Under the pieces are notes generated by a model. It saw only the letters and a program-made list of their open reading frames with translations, was not told where the DNA came from and did no database searches. The translations under genes were made by a program, and so were the position numbers. Source: Fasciolopsis buskii (lineage: Eukaryota > Platyhelminthes > Trematoda > Plagiorchiida > Fasciolidae). From it: a stretch of DNA of 64,000 bases. Within the stretch, counting starts at the first letter, position 1; each line of letters begins with the position of its first letter. Location: positions 63,739 to 127,738 of the forward strand of contig LUCM01007716.1 in the NCBI GenBank assembly GCA_008360955.1. The letters are read 5' to 3'. Of this stretch, positions 1-12,021 are shown piece after piece.

Positions 1-1500
1 CGACGTGAAAGATGAACTAACTCAGGGGCACGAGACGATAGTTGGAATACCGTCCGGACAGGGTGGTTTGAAAACGTTCAATGAACACAGTGCTTGACGG
101 ATCTTCCTAGTGGTAATGCGAGGTAAAAAAAGACGGACTGTGGGAGAGGAAGGAGCCTGAGATGTGGAAAATTGGTCAAAGTGGAATTGGAGGTAAATTG
201 GCAGGCAAAGATCTCAGCTTTCTCGTGTGGTTCACAAACAAGATCACCAGAGGAGTTACATAGGAGAGGAAAGCTGGAAGGGCGAAAATTGCAGGAGAGG
301 GCCTTAGCGAGGGACCAAAACGTTCGGCTGTCAGTGGTGGATGCGAGCAGGCGTTCTGCCCTTTAGCGGACGAAGCGCTGTTTGACTCTCTGTATGGTTA
401 CTGAACACTTGTTCCTACCTTGCACGAGCTCTGGAGGGAAGCGGGATTGGGCTAGCGGCTGCAGCGGCGAAATGTTTTGCGTCTCACGCGTACAGCACGA
501 CCGCATGCGTGATTAAATCACTTAGGGGATTTGGCTTTGCCTCGTTTGGAAAAGTGTGGAATAAAATGATTCATGCCCTGCATAACAATGTTGAGGAAGT
601 TGGAAGCGGATATGAGAATGTCCGGAGTAAATCAACAGTCACTCCAAAGGGTTAGAAGCTAAAAGGTCACGAAAACCGTCCCAGTCGGCTGAGCTGTAGC
701 GTCAAAATGTGTTTTGAGAAGAATGGGTGGTTGTGGCGGGTGAAGAGGGGAAAGAATAGAAATATTCGAGTAGAGAGAAGGGGCTAGAGTAAGGGTAGGA
801 TCAAAAGTATGAGCATGGTCGCTAGTCCGGGCGGTATACTCATGGCAAGGCCAACTAGCTAAGATAAATTTTTGATCACAGCGAATTGTTCGGATTCGAG
901 CCTCATGGTCGAAGTATCAGAGGAGTACAGTAGCCGCTCCTGGTTGTGAATGTTGAAACCTAAGGTATTAGCATGACTTCTGGGGACCGTATAAAGCAAA
1001 CGTTCAATACCTGAAGGTAACGAATGAAGAATAGAAGAGTCACCACTATTTGGGGAACGATAAACGATACAGAAGCGATGGTTGAGGGAAGGTAATCGGA
1101 GTTTCAACCACGAGTTGAAATTCGTGATTAGAAGAATTAAGGCTCGGTATCTGGAAGACGACAGCTGAATGACGAGCAAAAGCACAGACATCTGCTATGG
1201 AAACAAGGGAAGAACGGAATGTGTAACTGGAAAATTGAGTGTGTACTATCTGGTGAAGGGGAGATTTCAGTTCCGGTCAAAAATGGGACAAGAGGAGAAG
1301 GCTGAAGAAATTGGCAAACAGTTCGGTCCGTGGATGTTGATGAGGATAATGGGAACTTGTTAAATTTTTGCGCGCATAGTGAGAATGCGAGAACGAATGT
1401 CCACGTAATCGTTTACTGTTACGGTTAGTCAGGGAGGGATCGGTAACCATGATCTTGGAACTTAAAATGGCGAGCCACATGGGCCACAGAGCCATCTGCC
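1..1500 (-). mobile_element. CR1/jockey-like non-LTR retrotransposon remnant (endonuclease to start of RT)
   Basis: Read on the - strand, the stretch from about 1495 down to 860 stays mostly open and contains endonuclease-like pieces such as RFCIVYRSPNSGD and TLGFNIHNQE, which resemble the GDFN block of apurinic endonucleases. Further down, near 120-20, the reading KPPCPDGIP resembles the start of a reverse transcriptase (K-PGPDGIP motif). Stops and frameshifts interrupt it throughout, so it is a dead copy. It runs off the left edge of the window. The assignment to the CR1/jockey group rests on motif resemblance and on the related 3' ends at 15.0, 30.6 and 31.4 kb; RTE is less likely because the RTE copies here look different. 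Confidence 0.6.
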
Positions 1501-1996
1501 GAGGGTTCTATGCAACCCTATTGGTTGTACAAATTTCCTTGATAGCCGGTGGGGCCAGTAGATCTCCATAACGAGCACTCTCTTGTAGCATAACATCTGG
1601 ATTGGGTCCGATGGTATTTGTTAATAATAGGTACATTATAGCTACCACATATTCATATTAAAAATTTCTATTCAGGAAACTATATGGTCTTCTGCTTAAG
1701 TGGCGACTGTTCTGGTACCTTTTCTCTTTGTCTCTCAATTCTGTTATTCTACCTGCGCAGGTCAGAATATGTTCCGGATTTATCAAAACACTCACGATGC
1801 GATGCGATTTCATGAACACAAAGATTCTGTAGCTCGGCGGCACACAGCTCCAGTAAGCACCGATCCGTCGAATCGGCGTCGTATTTTCCCCTCAAGTCGT
1901 ATTCGCTGCGGTATTTTTCGTGCCGCTAGTCACAATCACACGATTTCTTCAAGAATTAAACCAAAACAAAAGAATCACGGCAACATCCTACTACAG
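1501..1996. other. unassigned stretch before a possible terminal exon
   Basis: No recognisable gene or repeat. A + strand frame is open from 1700 into the possible exon at 1997, but its upstream part has no family resemblance that I can name. Confidence 0.3.
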
Positions 1997-2074
1997 GCCT
2001 CCAGTGCTGATGAGAAAACCTTATGGCTTTCCACACTGTCTCCTCTTGTAGAGAAATTCCTCCAAAGAAAATGA
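1997..2074 (+). CDS. possible terminal exon, PH-domain-like C-terminal helix
   Basis: An acceptor (ctactacag) at 1996 is followed by 25 open codons and a TGA at 2072-2074. The peptide has the pattern ASSADEKTLWLSTL, which resembles the last strand and helix of PH domains (A-S-x-E-x-x-x-W-h-x-x-L). A canonical AATAAA lies 37 nt after the stop at 2112-2117, which is what the end of a real + strand gene would show. The rest of that gene would have to lie to the left, with the CR1-like element in its last intron. The exon is short and the domain match is weak, so this is only a candidate. A pseudogene or chance open frame is possible. Confidence 0.35.
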   Translation, partial: ASSADEKTLWLSTLSPLVEKFLQRK

Positions 2075-2111
2075 CCAGTTTGTCGTATCCAGTCGTTATG
2101 ATACTTTTCAA

Positions 2112-2117
2112 AATAAA
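2112..2117 (+). terminator. candidate poly(A) signal AATAAA
   Basis: Canonical hexamer 38 nt downstream of the TGA of the possible exon at 1997-2074. It supports the exon only by position. Confidence 0.35.
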
Positions 2118-3324
2118 TTTACCCACTGTCGTCATACTCGGTGGCTGGCTTTGAGATCCCTTGTACAACAGTTTGGCCTTTCATAATTCTCATCCATTTG
2201 CCATTGTAGATAGATCCGATACGATTCCTGTCTGTGTCTGATGCTAGCGGACCGTCTATTCGTGTGAAACTGTGATTTTTCTTCTGCATTATCTGAGGTT
2301 GATTACTAACGTACTAACTGCCTACAATCATGCATGATCCCCAATTTGCGCTAATCTGTCGAGGCCCTCTCACTTGGTGGGATCTTAGACATTGTTTTTA
2401 AAAATGCTCCCACAACGAAGCCAAATCAACACCACTGAACGATGAGCCTCTGAGCTTTTGGTCTTTTGTCCCTCGCTTTTCACACCCATTCATTTTCTTC
2501 ACTTTCACTTATGCTTTTCAATTTTTATTTGTTTTTAAGTAGCATTTTGTTTTCGACTCCTATGCAAGGCGGCTTACACTGAATGTCCATGATTCGTATT
2601 ATTTCCGTTTTTAATTGCGCATGTTCTTTGGCTGTGACTCAATCTCTGTTGTGCCACTGTAACTCCAATTGACATCCTTTGTCTGTCATCAGTCACCTCG
2701 TGGAATGTGGATATCTACGAGTTCACGCTTCTGTGTATGTATGTAAATGAATGTATACAAAACGAGTACGGTCGCGACATACGTCCTTTTTCGTACATTC
2801 ATAACTTTTGCAGTAGCTCAGACGCATATTTGGTCAATTTATTGTTTAGATGCTATCTGTTTAGACTGTTTGCATGTGGTGTTGTTTGTGGTTGTGCGTG
2901 ATCTTAGTCATATCAGGAACAATCTCTGTGATATGCGCTTCCGTAACTGAATTTTTTATTTGTTATGCAGTCGCCTTCATAGATTCTTGACAATCTAGTT
3001 AAGAAGATAAAAAAATCGTTTGTGCTCTCGAGCACTTCTTTCTCCTCTCTCCGCCACACTAACGCAGTTTTCTTCCTCTTTTTCTAAGGCCTTGATCTCT
3101 CCGTTTTCTGTTCGATTCGAATTGTCGCTTCCCAACTCCTTCTTGATTGAAACCTATGGGATCAATGTCTCATCCTAGGACTAAGTCGTTATCTCTAGTC
3201 AAAAGTGAATGAGAGCAACTGCGATAAATTGTGGACATTCCCAAGTGTCCTAGGTTTTCATTGTTCTCTTTTTTTCATTTTTTGAAATACGGAGCATATT
3301 TCATGCTTGGGAGCCGAACGTGCT
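2118..3324. other. no gene seen
   Basis: AT-rich unique-looking sequence with short open frames only. I see no domain, RNA or repeat here. Confidence 0.3.
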
Positions 3325-3822
3325 GTTGACATTTTAAGAAAGGGTTCACAAAGTGACTGGGACAAGTACAGCCGTACAAGATATATCCTAACAAAATTAA
3401 TATTATTCACCCCGGTCTCCGTCACAAACTGCACCTTGACGTAGTCCAACAGGTTCGCGCCTCCGTGAACCAGCGAGCTATTCAGGATAGCCTACTTCAA
3501 ACCGAAGATCCAATCAGACCTCGAAGGTCAAAGGTCAGAAGTCTGACGAGGTAGTCTCCTGATCCTCCATGTTGCGGGTTGATTTGAACTGACAACTGAG
3601 ATGGGAAAATGTGTGGAAGAATAACTGACTCACTGCAGATCGGCTTTCGCTCAGTCACTCCTTGCTGTCCTGTGGATAGGTTCTTGTTGTGACCACAGTT
3701 TTTGGTTGGAAACCCAAATCATTCTCCTGTTTGGCTGATGGATGCCCTAGCAACACCTGAACACCATTTTCCATGAGTCAGACAATTACAGATGGTGTCA
3801 TACAGCATCGCTCGTCGCGCAG
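3325..3822 (-). repeat. 0.5 kb dispersed repeat, inverted partner at 10985-11480
   Basis: The reverse complement of this block matches 10985-11480 nearly base for base, for example the shared run around GACAATTACAGATGGTGTC and the run around CCCGGTCTCCGTCACAAAC. The left copy carries about 20 extra bases near 3307-3327. A more diverged relative lies around 49150-49400. No coding sequence is evident. The near-identity of two copies 7 kb apart suggests a recent duplication or a recently mobile family. Confidence 0.75.
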
Positions 3823-4861
3823 GATTATCGGCATCGAACAGGTTGGGTAATGATAAGTATGCTTCCGCTCAAAATTCGTTTTATTCCACCATTCTCTCCC
3901 GATTCCAACCGTCTCTCTTCCTTCTGTCCGTCTACCCATGATTCCTTCATTGATAAACTACTCCCAACTTACAGCGATTCATTGTCGATTAATGCCGTGA
4001 ATATTTTCCATCCTATTTACTCAAGCTTTCTTAGCATCTGAGACTGGAGTGCAAGTCATCCAACAGTTGTGTTTAGCGCTGACAATAAACCCGTTAACCT
4101 TATTGCCCGGTGCGTCAGTGAAACGGGGATTCGGGGTACTCGTCGTATAATTTGACTAACTACACGTAATATCTCACCAAGAAGTTCCCTTTCCATATCA
4201 AGAGTCGAAGCAGTTCGAGTTGCGGATCATTGCGATAGTCAAAGGGTCCTCATTGGCGAAGCTGAAGCTGCTCTATGCACTGGATCTCAGTAATGGTCAA
4301 TCATGCGCTGCATGTCGTTCTTCGAGTGGATAACTGTGATTAGCGTATCTTGTCATTTTGGCACATGGTCTAACGGACTTTAGTGCTGACATGCAGAAGG
4401 ACGAGGTCTGCGCCGAACTCGTCTCTCTTGTTCACAAGAATAAAAGCTCTCACACTGTAGTATTGCCTGCCAATTTTAACGCATGGGTTTGTAACGATAG
4501 AGCATCAGAAGCTTTTTTGGCTGATGTTGCACTTTGCCCGCTCAGGACGTAGATAACGGGAAAATATTACTCCGGTTTTGTACCCTCAATCGTTTATTCT
4601 TTTTTGGTCCAATGTAGTTCGCTGTTCACAGTAACATACAGCTATAAGTCCACGCGAACTCTGAGTCCGATCTGACAAATATGTATATATCTTATACACT
4701 GGCTTGAAAACAACCACGGTGCCAGTGCACTAACACGTAAATGGAATTCCACGTAAACAAACATGGAAAAATAGCCTATAAGCGATTACCTCAAAGAGTG
4801 GGTGCAGGCACAGGCTCCTGCCACTCTTGAAGAAGTATCTCGAATTTTCAAGGTGCAAAGC
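3823..4861. other. no gene seen
   Basis: Short open frames only. I see no motif or repeat that I can name. Confidence 0.3.
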
Positions 4862-6400
4862 ATACACCTTAACTAGAGACCTCAATCGCCGAGCGATTCA
4901 ACTCGCGTTCAATTGCCTGTGTATTAAAACTCACTGAGGCGATACCATCGGCATACAACAAGTCAACAACTCGGTTCCCTGGAAGTAGTTCAACTTCACT
5001 TTCTAAAAGATCCGATAAAACGTTCTGTGGAACATCCTCCATGACAAAGTTGAAAAGAAACGGGGGGATATAGAGCACCCTTTCCATGCTCAGTCGAAGA
5101 CGATAAAGGGTAGCAAAAGCTGGTCGATCATAAGCCCTAGTCCGACCTGACGTATGACTGTACAGCCCTTTGAAGACCGACATACTTCTCTGGTATTTCA
5201 TTTCTTGACAAACATTTCCATAATGCAGACCTATCAACAAAGCCAATAGCTGCGCGTTTGTCAAAGAATACAACAGTCGTTAGCCTTTGCAAGGTAAACG
5301 GTGCTCTAACAGGTGTCGGAGGGTGAAAATGTGATTGACGCATCCACGAACAGCGCGAAGCATCCGGTTCTTCACATGTTTGCCCTTCACGCTTTTTGTA
5401 CAACTCGGAAACGGCGGACACCACGTAACGTGCCAGCGATTGAAATAACAAATTCGTATTAACGAGAAACAACTGGTGGGCTGAGCACAAAACCAACCAC
5501 CACTCCCCGTTTGCTGAACGACAGCAATCGAGACCAAAAGGGTCTGATAAGTGCGCCTCACTCGAGGACAGATGACCTACTCGAACATTCATGTCCCCTG
5601 CCAAAATCACGATGTCACTCCGCCTTGCTGTGCGTACGAAGTCGTGGAAATTTTGATAGAAAGTGTATCTAACTGCATCTGGGCTGCAATCTGTTGGCGC
5701 GTACGCTGAGATAAAAAGCAAGTTGCGTCTATCACAGCCACGGCTATTTACTTTGCCTGAATCTCGAAGGAACGCGACAGAACAGCAAAAGGACTTATTG
5801 TGGTCCCACTACCACTAGCACGGCCAACTGCAGAACCCGAAGAATGTGAAGGAATTCGGTGAGTGGGGGAGTAACGCGAATCATTGGAGGAACAAACGGC
5901 TGTGTACGGTAAGAGGTCGCTTTTTGGAATATGTGGAGACTGATAAGTGTTCGCACAAAGATCAATCATATTCATGGTTGTATGTGTTGTGGGCTATTAT
6001 ACTACTCGGTCGCTCAGTCCAGAATAGGCATTTTTATTCAAGGATGCACCTCTGGCCTTTGCGCGGCCAAGCGCCTTCTGCAAGGTAACAGAATCATTCC
6101 AGGCGAGCTGGTGACCAGTTAGTCAGTCCATACGTCGCTTTTGGAAAACCTAGCCGGGTCAGCGGAACACGACAAAGCGCAATGGACTTATTTATTTGGC
6201 GATTCACACTTGCCACATCTTGATTGCCATTTTTGGGCTCTTGTGGTTTTTTGAGGAGATCGGTTGTCCGGTGAAAACCCGCCACTTCCTAGACACTGCC
6301 GCGGCCACTTATTCGGTTAGGATGAGCCTACCTTATTTACGGCTAACTACCCGGGTGATAGCCGTCTCTCTATCGGCAGCCAAGGGACGCGCCCAGTAGC
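4862..6400 (-). mobile_element. RTE-like non-LTR retrotransposon, internally deleted copy
   Basis: Read on the - strand from right to left. About 6400-5990 matches the GC-rich leader also seen at 20.2-20.65 kb. From 5721 an endonuclease segment follows, with SAYAPTDCSPD, DIVILAGDMN (the catalytic GDxN block) and FGLDCC. At about 5400 it jumps into the reverse transcriptase, with FDKRAAIGFVDRSALW, PPFLFNFVMEDV and LLYADGIASV near 4960. Frames are broken near 5420, 5280 and 5137. The region between endonuclease and the fingers of the RT is missing. The RT active-site box reads YADG instead of YADD. The endonuclease is about 95 percent identical at the peptide level to the + strand copy at 24.8-25.1 kb, so both belong to one family. 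Confidence 0.8.
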
Positions 6401-7129
6401 ATGCATCTGTGTCCTGAGCAGCTCCCTTAATACCTTTCAAGAAAACGTATCTGCTCAATGGGTTTCACCTCCGAGAGGACAAATAGACAGCAATGCTTCA
6501 GTCGATTGTCTCAGACGTCTACACAACCGTTCAGCAGAACTGCACACAAGTGGCTGTTAACCGCTACTGTTCCATATTCCGTGAATCGGACCATGCATTC
6601 GCTGCAACTAAACGATCATCTGCGTGAACGATAAACCAGGTTTGCTGTAGAACGTGTATTTGGTCCGGATGTTCGCAGCATTTATAAAAATAAACTATCA
6701 GGCATAGTAAGACCTCCAGCGAACCGCAATATGAGTGGGCGCTGGGATCAAATCAAACAGGATCTACACGAATTTCATGAGATTATGAACGATGAGCTTA
6801 GCGTTTAGGTAGCAAACATTTCATCAGCCGAGCTGACATAGTGGGTGCAGTTGTTGTGGTTTCCTATTCGTAGGGTTGCTACTGGTTTTACCTTGAACTT
6901 CCTCCACAACCTTGACCCGGAAACTGCGTCTGTTATCCACTTGGTCTCTGTTAGTTTGACCTTTAACCTTAGAAAATTGACATTCGGCCTGAGAAGTTTG
7001 ATTTTTCTAGTTGTTTTTTTATTTTAAATATGCGAATAGTGGGCGGTTCAGATCCATACAAGTGATTCACATTTGTGATTATGGTCTGTGTGACTTGAAT
7101 TCCGGTTCTCGCAGTTAGCTTAGCTGTCT
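6401..7129. other. no gene seen
   Basis: Probably further decayed repeat; no assignable motif. The T-rich stretch ends near 7025. Confidence 0.3.
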
Positions 7130-7430
7130 GCCTCCCATCCGAATGTATACGTGATCAAATTCGATGTGTCTGTTGACTGGATTATTTGAAGTATACTAAA
7201 CTTCTAAGAACTTCTTCGCGTTCCTCGTATTTGCTTGATCGAGGATTTCAACGTTATCCAGACTGAATTTGTATCCTTCGTGGTCTTCGTGGACGGATAT
7301 GGGAGAGGGTGGGTCGTGTCTTCTTGTATCTAGACCATCGCTTCGTCTTCTTCCAGAATGACATCTTTCAACTTATCCAAGAACTGATTGGTGTTGGTCG
7401 CGAAGTGACTTGATCCACTTATCATTGGTT
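7130..7430 (-). mobile_element. Penelope-like element fragment (RT piece joined to C-terminal end)
   Basis: On the - strand the peptide NTNQFLDKLKDVILEEDE (about 7405-7350) resembles the Penelope-like RT segment F-x-x-K-L-K-x-x-x-L-x-x-x-E-x-M-V. It is followed after a break by DNVEILDQANTRNAKKFLEV and NNPVNRHIEFDHVY (about 7290-7135), the end of the GIY-YIG endonuclease of these elements (typically D-x-V-x-I-L-D-x-x, LEAW, N-x-V-N-R-H-I-D). Much of the RT and endonuclease is deleted, and the YSS/YTS region has a stop. This is established family resemblance recognised by eye; a profile search would settle it. Confidence 0.6.
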
Positions 7431-7989
7431 TCACACGTTGGAAGTAAAGGTCCGACCTTTTGACCTAACACTATAAGGAGCTGAATGCCCTTGTTTATTT
7501 ACTTCGACACGGTCAACTGTTAATCCTTTGAAGATGTCACTTAACATCCCTATGGAATTGGAAGTAGAGCCGAAAACTCGACTTTCGCAGCGGGGAAAAC
7601 CCGCCGGTCCTGCCGAATTCTCCTAAATTCTTTCCAAATTGTGTGGGGCGGCATTAATAAAACCACTAGACTTCTTGCTCCATGGTATTTCGAACTAGGA
7701 CCATATTCCGTTGTCATGAGGCTAATCACTGTTTGTCCCCACTTTCAAAGATGGAGCACGCATTGAATGTAATAGTCATCATGGAATCCGGTTAGTTTTG
7801 ATAATTAACAAAGTTTTGGTCCCGGAATTGCTGTGCCATCTGACAACCGCTCGCGGAAGTAAGTTCCGAGAATGACAAGCCAGATTTTACCCAGGTCGAG
7901 GTTCCATGGGCCAATTTTTTCACCATTTGTCAGATCCTGTGAACATGCCACGTACACCATCGTCCAACAATCGTAGATCTCGTCTCAGT

Positions 7990-8960
7990 CGATGGAATAT
8001 CGGAGGGGTATAGTGGCATAAGGGTGAATTACCAAGTTTCATGGAAGGCTACCAGTGGTGTTCCACGAGGAGTTCCATCTCTTTGTTGTTGTTTAACTTC
8101 ATCATGGAATTTCTAACGAAATGTGCGTCGAACTGGGAAATGGGGAGCTGCAACCTAGATTGTGTACCTGTTCCGTTCTGTAGAGTGTGTGGCATGCATT
8201 ATACAAACCCTCGAGGGCTGTAGCTCCACTTGGCATGTGCTTTGCACCTTCAAAGTTTAAAGTGCTGTTAAAGGACCTGACGACAATAGTACCGAACTTG
8301 ATGCTCAATGGAGAGCAATTAATTCTTGTTAACAGTCTCAATTACCTCGCCAGCTGCGTGACGAAGGATAGTAATTCGGCAGCAAAAGGTGAGAGAGCTT
8401 GTATCCACGGTTCAGACAGCATACGGTAGACTGAATGATTTCTCGATTTGGCCTGATATTTTGTTGAAGTTAAAGGGTCAGGATTACTGTGCCGTGGTTT
8501 GCTAGTTCTTCCCTTTAGTTGCGATACATGGAGTTTGCATGCTGAAGGTGTTTTTTCGCTTGAGGGTTTTCGATTATCGTTGTTTGCATTGTATCTCTAG
8601 AATTGAATGGAGTGAACATGTTAGTAATGTTCTTGTCAGGAATTTGGTATTGAGTGTCGATCCAGAGAATAATCTAACAGCGTATTAAGCCCGGTAGATT
8701 TCGTTGGTTGGTCCGTGTTGTGTATGGCGAATAATCGTCCACCATACTGTGTCCTATTTTGCGTTCCTCCCAAGGAACGTAAGAGGCCATTTGGAGGTCA
8801 ACAGATGACGTGCCAACGCGGAATGAAAAATGCACCTTGAACTTAGGTAAAGTAGGTGTTTCATTTCTGTGTTTGGGTTGCGAATGACCCATTAATTAGG
8901 TGGCTGGGGACATTGGAGGATATGGCAGTGAACCGTGAACAATGGCGATCGTGTTGTCAT
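7990..8960 (+). mobile_element. RTE-like retrotransposon 3' half remnant
   Basis: Starting near 8035 the + strand shows SGVPRGVPS-like and LLFNFIMEFL pieces (RT block GVRQGCP-SPFLFNF), then GMCFAPSKFKVLLKD at 8235-8285 and LNYLASCVTKD near 8337, both typical of the end of RTE-like RT domains. From about 8690 the reading WLVRVVYG, NRPPYCVLF and GGQQMTCQRGMKN corresponds to the usual C-terminal tail (RWLGHVLRMP, RALFA, GGQ-MTW-RGMK). Many stops and frameshifts: a pseudogene copy. Confidence 0.7.
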
Positions 8961-10984
8961 TTACTGCCGAATCAGGGCGATTTGAAAAAGCGTTTGTGCA
9001 GTTGGATTAGTTTTTTGTGTGCTGGCTGATACGCCATTCTTTTCTCCCCGTGCATGTTGATCCATCTTGGCATCTTGCATATCCATATTCGTCGTGTAGC
9101 ATGGTGAGAAAGGCATCGGTCTGTGAGGCTTGCCTTACTGTTAAACATCGAATGATGATGCTGTCGATCTGATTCTTGTACTCCGTAGTCACTCACCCAT
9201 CTTTTCCGATCCCCAAATGATCCTAACCAGTGCTCAGCATCACACTGAGGTGCGATAATTCACAGCTATCATTTTTTGTTTAAGGATCTGGTTTGGATTG
9301 AGAAGCCGGGAAAATAGTATTGAAGAACGTTTATTGTGGATCCATAGCTACTGTCATCCTTAGAACACTGATAACTGCAGCATACAATTGTGGCTTGGAA
9401 TCCTCATTTAGCCAGGGACTAATGAAGTTTGTCAACCCCGTCGGTTAGTCTTGTATACCCGAACTCACCATTATTTTTTCTTATTGCTTTTTGAACACGT
9501 TTTACATTCGATTAAAAAGGTATTCTTTTGGAGATATGTCCACGCTGGGGACCAACGTAAATGTGCTTTCATCATTGGATTTGACTACTTACTACCTTAA
9601 ACCGAAATTTCATAATTCCATTGCGCTACTTCAATAGCACTTTAGTATAGAGCCACGAAGTTTTTGTACGAATGCTCACTGGCATTAGGATTGGTCGAAG
9701 CTGGTTAAGCCCCTTCAGTACAGAAATAGGAAGTCTGAGCCATCGTCTGCGGTGAGAACAGTCTATTTACGAATAAGAGAGTAGGTTCTTTGTAAATCTA
9801 CTGCAGTACTAAGACCTAGCCATTAATTCCGATTCCAGTTCACACCGTTGGACGGTAAGATATGGAGGCATCATTGGTACTCATCGAATTTTCTTTTCAT
9901 CGAGTCCGTGGTGTTTCTGTAGTTTGGCAACTAAGGGTAATTTCAGCAGTAAACGTTGGTGGATGTTGATCGAACCCGAGATTAACGCGCAGACTGTGAA
10001 CAAGGTCAAAGTCGTTTAGGTATCTGATTGGTGTACAAGACTGTCAACAACAACTGATCGATAAATATCAATAATCGTTCAGTCACTGCACATCACAGAG
10101 GTCTCACCAAGACCCGGTAAGGCAGGCATCCATTTACTCACCAAAGTGACGGGTCATTGTCGAGATCCCATCGAAGTGGTGGTTACATCGGCCACCGAAG
10201 GTTAGTGTTTCTCAATGTTTGGATGAACATTTCGACCAATTGTCTACCTATAATAAGATGGGAAGAATGCGGCCAGTTTAAGTGAAAACAGTTGATAACC
10301 GTGACGCCGCATATTGAGTGCTACTGCTGCGCGGATTGTAATGGGTCTACATAGTGATCAACGGCCAAACCAGTAAGAAGTACGGGAAGCGTCGCTGTTC
10401 TAGTCTTCACAATCGTTTAGCCAACACGGGTATCTCCAGTAATTCCTCGCCTTTATAGGATATTGGCCTTCCGTATACATTGACGATTATATAGTAACGA
10501 TGCTTCCTACGTCCACCGCCTGGCTGCTTCACTGTCCCCCTTTCTACGTAAAAAACCGAGAAACGATATTAGCCGGTGGTGTATGAAGGTGTTACTGATG
10601 GCTTCTTGATTTATGAATTGTCGGCGTTGGATAATATGACCATGGGTCCTTAATGGTTGTCCGAATTATATATACAATACTCGTGGGTGGTCGTGGAAAC
10701 AAATATAACTTCTCTATCGATATCATGATCTTCGTATGATGGAACGCTGTTTTGCATTCATAAATGGGACGGGAAACGAAGTTAGTTTTTCTTTAGTAAT
10801 GATACTGGAGGCGTTTACATCAACGATACCTCCGCGTACCCGCATCACAGGAGTTTCTCTATTGGAACCGTAACCAGATTCGTCGACTTAAAATTCTGAT
10901 TCGCAAGGGAGCGGATTCAGCAGCCGATAGCTTGTCTTCACCCATCCTGTTCAAACCAACATGCACTGCGATTCTCGTTATCGT
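8961..10984. other. no gene seen
   Basis: About 2 kb of sequence without coding potential that I can support and without obvious repeats of other parts of the window. Confidence 0.3.
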
Positions 10985-11480
10985 ACGCGACGATCGATGC
11001 TGTATGACACCATCTGTAATTGTCTGACTCATGGAAAATGGTGTTCAGGTGTTGCTAGGGCATCCATCAGCCAAACAGGAGAATGATTTGGGTTTCCAAC
11101 CAAAAACTGTGGTCACAACAAGAACCTATCCACAGGACAGCAAGGAGTGACTGAGCGAAAGCCGATCTGCAGTGAGTCAGTTATTCTTCCACACATTTTC
11201 CCATCTCAGTTGTCAGTTCAAATCAACCCGCAACATGGAGGATCAGGAGACTACCTCGTCAGACTTCTGACCTTTGACCTTCGAGGTCTGATTGGATCTT
11301 CGGTTTGAAGTAGGCTATCCTGAATAGCTCGCTGGTTCACGGAGGCGCGAACCTGTTGGACTACGTCAAGGTGCAGTTTGTGACGGAGACCGGGGTGAAT
11401 AATATTAATTTTGTTAGGATATATCTTGTACGGCTGTACTTGTCCCAGTCACTTTGTGAACCCTTCCTTAAAATGTCAAC
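10985..11480 (+). repeat. 0.5 kb dispersed repeat, inverted partner at 3325-3822
   Basis: Near-identical inverted copy of 3325-3822. It ends about 410 bp upstream of the RAD51C start codon, so it sits in what would be the promoter or 5' leader region of that gene. Confidence 0.75.
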
Positions 11481-11888
11481 ATGAAATATGCCTTGAATTT
11501 CAAAACGTGAAATCCTAATACTCTTAATTCAATTTGAGATTAATCCGTTGAAACTTGGTACTTTGCGACACCCTAGCGGTTGGATTCCATTGGGAATTTC
11601 TGCCCCAGACGATGGTTTGGTCGAAATACCGTGAGATATGTGCTGCAGTAACAGTGGTGAAGACGAACGCTTGGGCTTGCTTACTTGAATCGTACCGCGC
11701 TCTGCCTAATTTGTGGTACGTTAGTGAATCGTTTGATATCGACTTCTTGTCTGGATCGAAATATCACAATAACTGTTTTACAGCTCAGCGTACGCCCTTA
11801 TATTTTTTCTTCAATACATAAATATACATCCATGTATATATTTATATGTAATTCATACTGTTGTTTGTTGATATTTCTTTTTAGCCTC
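11481..11888 (+). promoter_or_regulatory. presumed 5' region of RAD51C with splice acceptor at the start codon
   Basis: About 400 bp between the repeat and the first coding ATG. No TATA box or other promoter element is convincing. Directly before the ATG there is a T-rich tract ending in TTTCTTTTTAG at 11883-11884, leaving only CCTC before ATG at 11889. This is a good 3' splice site, either of a 5' UTR intron or for spliced-leader trans-splicing. Confidence 0.45.
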
Positions 11889-12021
11889 ATGTTGTCGGAT
11901 CCTGGGTTCCGGGAGTTGGTTTCTCTGCCTCTCTCATCGGCCGTGTTGCAAGGTCTAGCGCGTGCGGGATACACTTGCGTGAGCGAGGTTGCTGATCTCG
12001 AACCAGGTCAACTGGCTTCAA
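11889..12021 (+). CDS. RAD51C: RAD51C exon 1
   Basis: Codes residues 1-44 plus one base. GFRELVSLPLSSAVLQ aligns with the N-terminal domain of human RAD51C (RDLVSFPLSPAVRVK). ATG at 11889 is chosen because the sequence upstream is T-rich and ends in a 3' splice site four bases before it. Donor is A|GTAAGT. Confidence 0.85.

Noticed and set aside
2004..2017. CTGATGAGAAAAC as hammerhead core
   Set aside because: No stem II between the two core strands and no flanking stem I.
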